This document shows positions 13,841 to 17,132 of a DNA stretch of 17,132 bases, piece by piece (position 1 is the first letter of the stretch; each line of letters starts with the position of its first letter). The DNA is taken from positions 1 to 17,132 of the forward strand of contig JAXEOR010000057.1 in the NCBI GenBank assembly GCA_034117945.1. Direction: 5' to 3'. A program made the position numbers and the translations under genes. This stretch comes from SIG438 sp034117945. GTDB taxonomy: Bacteria > Bacillota > Clostridia > HGM11514. The notes below the pieces were generated by a model that was given only the letters and a program-made list of their open reading frames with translations, ran no database searches and was not told where the DNA came from.

Positions 13841-15175
13841 ATGAAGAAGAAGCTTACTTTTGATTGGTCGAACGGGGCCATTTCGGCTCAGGAAATGGAA
13901 TGTATGGAGACGGCGGTTGCTTTGGCAAACCAAACCCTGATGGAAGGAAAGGGTGCCGGAAATGATTTTTTGGGTTGGGTGCGGCTGCCCTTTGATTATG
14001 ACAAGCAGGAGTTTGACAGAATTGTAAAAGCGGCTGAAAAAATTCAAAAGGAGTCTGAGGTGTTGATCGTGATCGGCATTGGCGGTTCTTATTTAGGCGC
14101 CCGGGCAGCCATTGAATTTTTGCAGTCCCCCTTTTATAATCAGAAAAAGAAGAACACGCCGGACATTTATTTCGCAGGAAATTCCATCAGCTCTACCTAT
14201 TTGCAGGAGCTGATTGATATTGTGGGGGATCGGGATTTTTCCATTAACGTCATTTCAAAATCGGGAACAACGACCGAGCCTGCGCTGGCATTTCGTGTGT
14301 TTAAAAAGCTGTTGATTGAAAAATACGGCCAGGAAGAGGCCAACAAAAGAATTTATGCCACAACGGATCGGGCAAGAGGAGTGCTGAAGGCTCAGGCAGA
14401 CGAACAGGGCTATGAAACCTTTGTGGTGCCGGATGATGTTGGAGGACGGTTCTCTGTGCTGACGGCGGTTGGCCTGCTGCCCATTGCAGTCAGCGGCGTT
14501 GATATCAACGAATTGATGCAGGGTGCTCAGGACGCATGTCAGGCCTTCAAGGGGGACGAAATGCATGCCTGCCATCAGTATGCGGCGGCCAGAAATATTT
14601 TGTACCGCAAGGGAAAAACCACCGAAATCATGGTGAATTATGAACCCTGCTATCATTATGTGGGCGAGTGGTGGAAGCAGCTTTACGGAGAGAGCGAGGG
14701 CAAAGACGGAAAGGGAATTTTCCCGGCTGCCGTTGATTTTTCTACCGACCTTCATTCCATGGGGCAGTATATTCAGGACGGAATGCGTAACCTGTTTGAA
14801 ACGGTGGTGCGGTTTGAGATTCCTAAGCTGGATGTTGGCATTTGTCAGGAGCAGGACAATGGCGACGGCTTGAATTTTCTGGCGGGAAAGAGTGTTGATT
14901 TTGTGAACAAGCAGGCTTGCTTGGGAACTGTTTTGGCTCATACCGATGGCGGCGTGCCCAATCTGATTATTGATGTGCCTGAAATGACGGCTTATTATCT
15001 GGGATATTTGTTTTACTTCTTTGAAAAGGCCTGCGGCGTCAGCGGATATTTGCTGGGGGTGAATCCCTTTAATCAGCCTGGTGTGGAGGCATATAAGAAA
15101 AATATGTTTGCTTTGCTGGGAAAACCGGGGTATGAGGATCAGAAAGCCGCTTTGGAAGCAAGACTTCAGAAGTAA
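13841..15175 (+). CDS. pgi: Glucose-6-phosphate isomerase
   Basis: 444 residues from ATG 13841, close to the roughly 450 of Firmicutes Pgi. In-frame ATGs at 13808 and 13829 exist, but MKKKLTFDWSN is the usual N-terminus and GGAG lies six nucleotides upstream. Visible motifs include VIGIGGSYLGARAAIEFL for phosphosugar binding, ISKSGTTTEPALAF, GGRFSVLTAVGLLPIA, and the two PGI signature regions DFSTDLHSMGQYIQDG and GVEAYKKNMFALLGK, with the catalytic-type Glu, His and Lys in the WWKQLYGESEG, DLHSMGQ and EAYKKN segments. It interconverts glucose-6-phosphate and fructose-6-phosphate in the cytoplasm, linking glycolysis, gluconeogenesis and the pentose phosphate pathway. It is followed by a clear terminator and preceded by an unusually structured leader. 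Confidence 0.95.
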   Translation: MKKKLTFDWSNGAISAQEMECMETAVALANQTLMEGKGAGNDFLGWVRLPFDYDKQEFDRIVKAAEKIQKESEVLIVIGIGGSYLGARAAIEFLQSPFYNQKKKNTPDIYFAGNSISSTYLQELIDIVGDRDFSINVISKSGTTTEPALAFRVFKKLLIEKYGQEEANKRIYATTDRARGVLKAQADEQGYETFVVPDDVGGRFSVLTAVGLLPIAVSGVDINELMQGAQDACQAFKGDEMHACHQYAAARNILYRKGKTTEIMVNYEPCYHYVGEWWKQLYGESEGKDGKGIFPAAVDFSTDLHSMGQYIQDGMRNLFETVVRFEIPKLDVGICQEQDNGDGLNFLAGKSVDFVNKQACLGTVLAHTDGGVPNLIIDVPEMTAYYLGYLFYFFEKACGVSGYLLGVNPFNQPGVEAYKKNMFALLGKPGYEDQKAALEARLQK

Positions 15176-15180
15176 AAGAA

Positions 15181-15216
15181 AAGTCCGCCTGAGACAATGC
15201 AGGCGGACTTTGTGTA
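15181..15216 (+). terminator. Intrinsic terminator after pgi
   Basis: AAGTCCGCCTG (15181-15191) and CAGGCGGACTT (15200-15210) form a perfect 11-bp stem with an 8-nt loop, followed by a mixed T/G tract. Confidence 0.75.
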
Positions 15217-15264
15217 TCTTAAATAAGAAAATAAAAAATTTTTTCGCTTCTTTTGTAATTATAC

Positions 15265-15293
15265 TTGAATTTTGTTTTGTTTTATAGTATAAT
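15265..15293 (+). promoter_or_regulatory. Sigma-A promoter of the small P-loop protein gene
   Basis: TTGAAT (15265-15270), a 17-bp spacer and a perfect TATAAT (15288-15293), followed by a leader of about 45 nt. Confidence 0.75.
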
Positions 15294-15345
15294 GAAAACA
15301 GGACAGTTATTTTGTACCAATCCATAACCAAAAGGAGGAATTTTC

Positions 15346-15762
15346 ATGATTCGTATTATGATGGGTGAAAAAGGCAGCGGAAAAACAGGGGCGTTGATTC
15401 AAATGGCAAATGCTGCGCTGGATACCGAAAAGGGCAAGGTTGTGTGCATCAATAAGGGGAATCGCTTTACGTTTGATTTGAAGCACCCTGTTCGCTTGAT
15501 TGATACGGAGCAGTTTGAAATTAAAAATCTGGATATTTTCCTGGGCTTTATTGAGGGCGTGATTGCCCACGATTTTGATGTGACTCATATTTTTATCGAC
15601 AGTGTTTTGAAATGTGCTAAGGGTTCCTTAGAGGATATGGATAAATTCCTGTCCAGAATTGAAGCAATCTCTGAAAAATTCAACATAGACTTTACGATGA
15701 CAATCAGCGCTACAAAATCAGAAGCGTCTGACGCAGTGAAAAAGTATCTGGTGGATTTTTAA
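15346..15762 (+). CDS. Small P-loop NTPase-like protein of unknown function
   Basis: 138 residues. Residues 7-14, GEKGSGKT, are a clean Walker A motif right at the N-terminus, and HIFIDS (81-86) is a plausible Walker B strand. Between them lie KVVCINKGNRFTFDL and a segment with DTEQFEIKNLD. There is no sensor, arginine finger, helicase motif or membrane segment, and the protein is too short for a full AAA+ or RecA domain. A near-full-length homologue class exists in Clostridia under loose names such as ATP-binding or PilT-like protein (from memory, unverified), but no function is established. ATG 15346 follows AAAGGAGG about 9 nt upstream. It stands alone between its own promoter and a strong terminator, so context gives no partner. 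Confidence 0.75.
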   Translation: MIRIMMGEKGSGKTGALIQMANAALDTEKGKVVCINKGNRFTFDLKHPVRLIDTEQFEIKNLDIFLGFIEGVIAHDFDVTHIFIDSVLKCAKGSLEDMDKFLSRIEAISEKFNIDFTMTISATKSEASDAVKKYLVDF

Positions 15763-15775
15763 ACATGAGCCAATC

Positions 15776-15814
15776 AGCTTCCGGGTTTCCCAAAGCCCGG
15801 AAGCTTATTTTTTA
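15776..15814 (+). terminator. Intrinsic terminator after the P-loop gene
   Basis: AGCTTCCGGG (15776-15785) and CCCGGAAGCT (15796-15805) form a perfect 10-bp stem with a 10-nt loop, followed by TTATTTTTTAT. Confidence 0.85.
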
Positions 15815-15839
15815 TGAACACAATAAAAGAAAGTGTGAT

Positions 15840-15871
15840 ATAGCTATTTAGAAATTTTTCTAAATAGCTAT
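15840..15871. promoter_or_regulatory. Upstream SdpR-type operator
   Basis: A perfect palindrome: ATAGCTATTTAGAAA (15840-15854), two T, then its complement (15857-15871). Its core CTATTTAGA-N6-TCTAAATAG is repeated at the second operator. It abuts the -35 hexamer. Confidence 0.75.
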
Positions 15872-15899
15872 TGACTTTTTGGCGGGAGAGTGGTACAAT
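15871..15899 (+). promoter_or_regulatory. Promoter of sdpR-sdpI
   Basis: TTGACT (15871-15876), a 17-bp spacer and TACAAT (15894-15899). The two ends are covered or touched by the paired operators, so occupancy should block RNA polymerase. Confidence 0.75.
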
Positions 15900-15927
15900 C
15901 TATTTAGATGAATTTCTAAATAGATTG
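15896..15927. promoter_or_regulatory. Downstream SdpR-type operator over the -10 and +1
   Basis: CAATCTATTTAGA (15896-15908), six bases, then the perfect complement (15915-15927). It shares the CTATTTAGA-N6-TCTAAATAG core with the upstream site; the two centres are 56 bp apart. Confidence 0.75.
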
Positions 15928-15943
15928 CAAGGAAGTGAATCAA

Positions 15944-16222
15944 GTGGGCATGAACGAAACCTTAAAAGCCATTTCCGACCCTGCAAGGCGGGACATTTTG
16001 TCCATGCTGAAGGAGGGAAAAAAGTCGGCCGGGGAAATCGGGGAACAATTTCATTTATCCGGCGCAACGGTTTCCTATCATTTGGCAAAGCTGAAGGCTG
16101 CCGATCTGATTACAGAAGAAAAATACAAAAATTTTATTTATTATGAGCTGAATGCGTCCGTATTTGAAGAGGTATTGACCTGGATTTATCAGTTAGGAGG
16201 GAAAATCAATGAAAAAAATTAA
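15944..16222 (+). CDS. sdpR: SdpR-like ArsR-family autorepressor
   Basis: About 92 residues from GTG 15944. AAGGAAG (15929-15935) suits GTG 15944 (about 8 nt spacing) better than ATG 15950 (14 nt) or GTG 15935 (overlapping); from ATG 15950 the protein begins MNETLKAISDPARR, which is the usual family opening, so 15950 stays possible. The ArsR winged-helix is evident: LKAISDPARRDILSMLKEG, then AGEIGEQFHLSGATVSYHL with the recognition helix, then the wing ITEEKYKNFIYYEL. No metal-binding CVC motif is present, which favours the SdpR branch over metal sensors. In Bacillus subtilis SdpR represses its own operon and is titrated to the membrane by SdpI bound to the SdpC toxin. Here the 3' end overlaps sdpI by 14 bp, so the two are translationally coupled. 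Confidence 0.85.
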   Translation: MGMNETLKAISDPARRDILSMLKEGKKSAGEIGEQFHLSGATVSYHLAKLKAADLITEEKYKNFIYYELNASVFEEVLTWIYQLGGKINEKN

Positions 16223-16820
16223 ATGGAAACCGCTTGTGATCAGCACCCTTGTCTGCCTGATGCCCATTCTTTTGGGGGTGGCACTCTATGATAGGTTGCC
16301 GGAGCAAATGGCGATTCACTTTACCTTTCAGAATCAGCCGGACAATTTTGCCTCCAAAGGGATGACCGTGTTTGGACTTCCCTGCATGATGGCCTTGCTG
16401 CAGGTATTTTGCTGTATTGTCAATGACAAAAATGCAGCCGGCAGGGAAATGGGCAAAAGGGCGAAGGCGGCTGTAAAGGCAGTGATCCCGGTTGTCACCC
16501 TTGTGATTTACACCGCAACGATTGTGTATGCCTTAGGAACGGCGGTGGATATTCGGCGGATTGCTATGTTTTTAGCGGGGGGGATTTTGATTGTGCTTGG
16601 CAATTATATGCCAAAGGGGAGCGTCAAAAATCCCAAAACCGGTGAACCGTTTGACCAAATGAAAAAAGCCAACCGTTTGATGGGCTATTTGACGGTTTTT
16701 CTGGGCGTTCTTTTCCTTGTCAGCATATTTTTCCCCGAAATGTTTTCTGTGGCTGCAGTGTGTCTCATCCTTCCTTATGCTGTTGCCGGAATCCTGATGG
16801 GGACTCGGCTGAAAGGGTAA
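16209..16820 (+). CDS. sdpI: SdpI-like membrane immunity/signalling protein
   Basis: 203 residues from ATG 16209, preceded by AGGAGGG (about 16195-16201). It opens with a membrane segment and the DUF1648 pattern YDRLPEQMAIHFTFQNQPD (27-45), followed by more membrane helices (about 52-71, 90-110, 116-132, 158-175, 180-197). GNYMPKG (131-137) matches the SdpI signature, but the following loop reads NPKTGEPFDQMKKANRLMGY rather than the G-x-RTPWT form I remember from SdpI, so it is a variant. In Bacillus SdpI gives immunity to the SdpC toxin and sequesters SdpR when the toxin is bound. No SdpC, SdpA or SdpB-like gene is in this window, so it may be an orphan that senses foreign toxins or envelope stress. 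Confidence 0.82.
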   Translation: MKKIKWKPLVISTLVCLMPILLGVALYDRLPEQMAIHFTFQNQPDNFASKGMTVFGLPCMMALLQVFCCIVNDKNAAGREMGKRAKAAVKAVIPVVTLVIYTATIVYALGTAVDIRRIAMFLAGGILIVLGNYMPKGSVKNPKTGEPFDQMKKANRLMGYLTVFLGVLFLVSIFFPEMFSVAAVCLILPYAVAGILMGTRLKG

Positions 16821-16863
16821 GAAGGCCAAGAACTGCCTTTACCGGATAGGGACAAAAGAATTT

Positions 16864-16892
16864 CAGATTCTTAAAATCTGCAATGATTTTTT
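16864..16892 (+). terminator. Weak terminator-like hairpin after sdpI
   Basis: CAGATT (16864-16869) and AATCTG (16875-16880) form a short AT-rich stem, followed a few bases later by six T (16887-16892). The stem is weak, so confidence is low. Confidence 0.35.
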
Positions 16893-16941
16893 AAAAAATG
16901 GCAAAAGAACATTTCAAAAATAAGCAAATGATGAAAAATAC

Positions 16942-16970
16942 TGGACAAAAAAAGAAATATGCTTTACAAT
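16942..16970 (+). promoter_or_regulatory. Promoter of the terminal small-RNA/leader unit
   Basis: TGGACA (16942-16947), a 17-bp spacer and TACAAT (16965-16970). Transcription would start near 16977. Confidence 0.6.
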
Positions 16971-16976
16971 ATAGCT

Positions 16977-17055
16977 GTAACCAGTCAGCACAAAGCAAGC
17001 TAATTCCATCTCCTTTTAGAATGGGGTCGTCTCTTTGAGGGCGGCTTCATTTTTT
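16977..17055 (+). ncRNA. Candidate small RNA or attenuated leader (about 79 nt)
   Basis: The predicted start follows the promoter by 7 nt and the transcript would end at the intrinsic terminator 17020-17055. No open frame of note fits within it. ATTCCATC (17003-17010) can pair with AATGGGGT inside the terminator's left arm (17020-17027, with G-U) or, if transcription reads through, with GATGGAAT (17067-17074) perfectly. This is compatible with an attenuator for a gene beyond the window edge or with a free-standing small RNA. Confidence 0.45.
17020..17055 (+). terminator. Intrinsic terminator/attenuator at the window end
   Basis: AATGGGGTCGTCT (17020-17032) pairs over 13 positions, several G-U, with GGGCGGCTTCATT (17039-17051) around a 6-nt loop; the T run continues to 17055. 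No complete gene is seen between it and the window edge at 17132. Confidence 0.65.
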
Positions 17056-17132
17056 CAATCGGATTGGATGGAATGAGACGGAAAACACCTGAGAATTTGC
17101 AATATTTTTTTGGATTTTGGGGAAAGTACATT

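Noticed and set aside
14255..15331. 358-residue minus-strand frame over pgi
   Set aside because: pgi has all its signature motifs on the plus strand; the antisense frame is low in recognisable features and starts inside the next promoter region.
1..17132. CRISPR arrays, tRNA or rRNA genes, transposases, phage genes
   Set aside because: No regularly spaced repeats, no T-loop-like GGTTCGA pattern in a cloverleaf context, and no protein with mobile-element motifs were seen.

Overview
The window reads as low-to-moderate GC Firmicutes chromosome, most likely an anaerobic member of the Clostridia (possibly the Oscillospirales side; the exact lineage is inferred, not shown). The signs are strong AGGAGG-type ribosome binding sites, TTGACA/TATAAT-type promoters, a folate ECF S-component behind a tetrahydrofolate riboswitch, a short Firmicutes-type Pgi, an SdpR/SdpI pair, and a secreted protein ending in copper-amine-oxidase-N-like repeats. 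No rRNA, tRNA, CRISPR array, transposase, integrase or phage gene was seen.

Layout. 1-241 is the C-terminal end of FtsH. 242-736 is non-coding but dense in inverted repeats, with one long-range helix enclosing three hairpins and an intrinsic terminator at its end; it is either a structured RNA or a MITE-like repeat. 737-2987 is a two-gene operon: an XRE-cupin regulator and an AMP-forming acyl-CoA synthetase. 3363-5114 is a Na/Pi cotransporter-family protein with a PhoU-like tail. 5213-7783 encodes a large exported beta-helix protein, convergent across a shared bidirectional terminator with a Sip1/raffinose-synthase-type GH36 enzyme (7889-9862, minus). Together these two suggest glycan processing.

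10101-11304 is a compact redox block: a Crp/Fnr-family regulator whose end overlaps that of trxA, with trxA lying downstream of a very short ferredoxin:thioredoxin-reductase-like Fe-S protein on the minus strand. 11305-11746 is an AT-rich gap leading to a D,D-carboxypeptidase (11747-12877). A promoter embedded in the dacF terminator hairpin drives a tetrahydrofolate riboswitch and folT (13131-13670). pgi (13841-15175) follows a strongly foldable leader. 15346-15762 is a small P-loop protein of unknown role. 15840-16820 is an sdpR-sdpI autorepressor/immunity-like pair with two matching palindromic operators flanking its promoter; no SdpC-like toxin is visible. The window ends with a promoter-terminator unit (16942-17055) that could be a small RNA or the attenuated leader of a gene beyond the edge.

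Most genes are ordinary housekeeping or accessory genes. The most interesting material is in the non-coding DNA: the post-ftsH structured element, the THF switch whose ON/OFF pairings can be traced by eye, the alternative helices before pgi, the paired SdpR operators, and the terminal attenuator-like unit. All helices were found by eye; no folding energies, searches or alignments were run.
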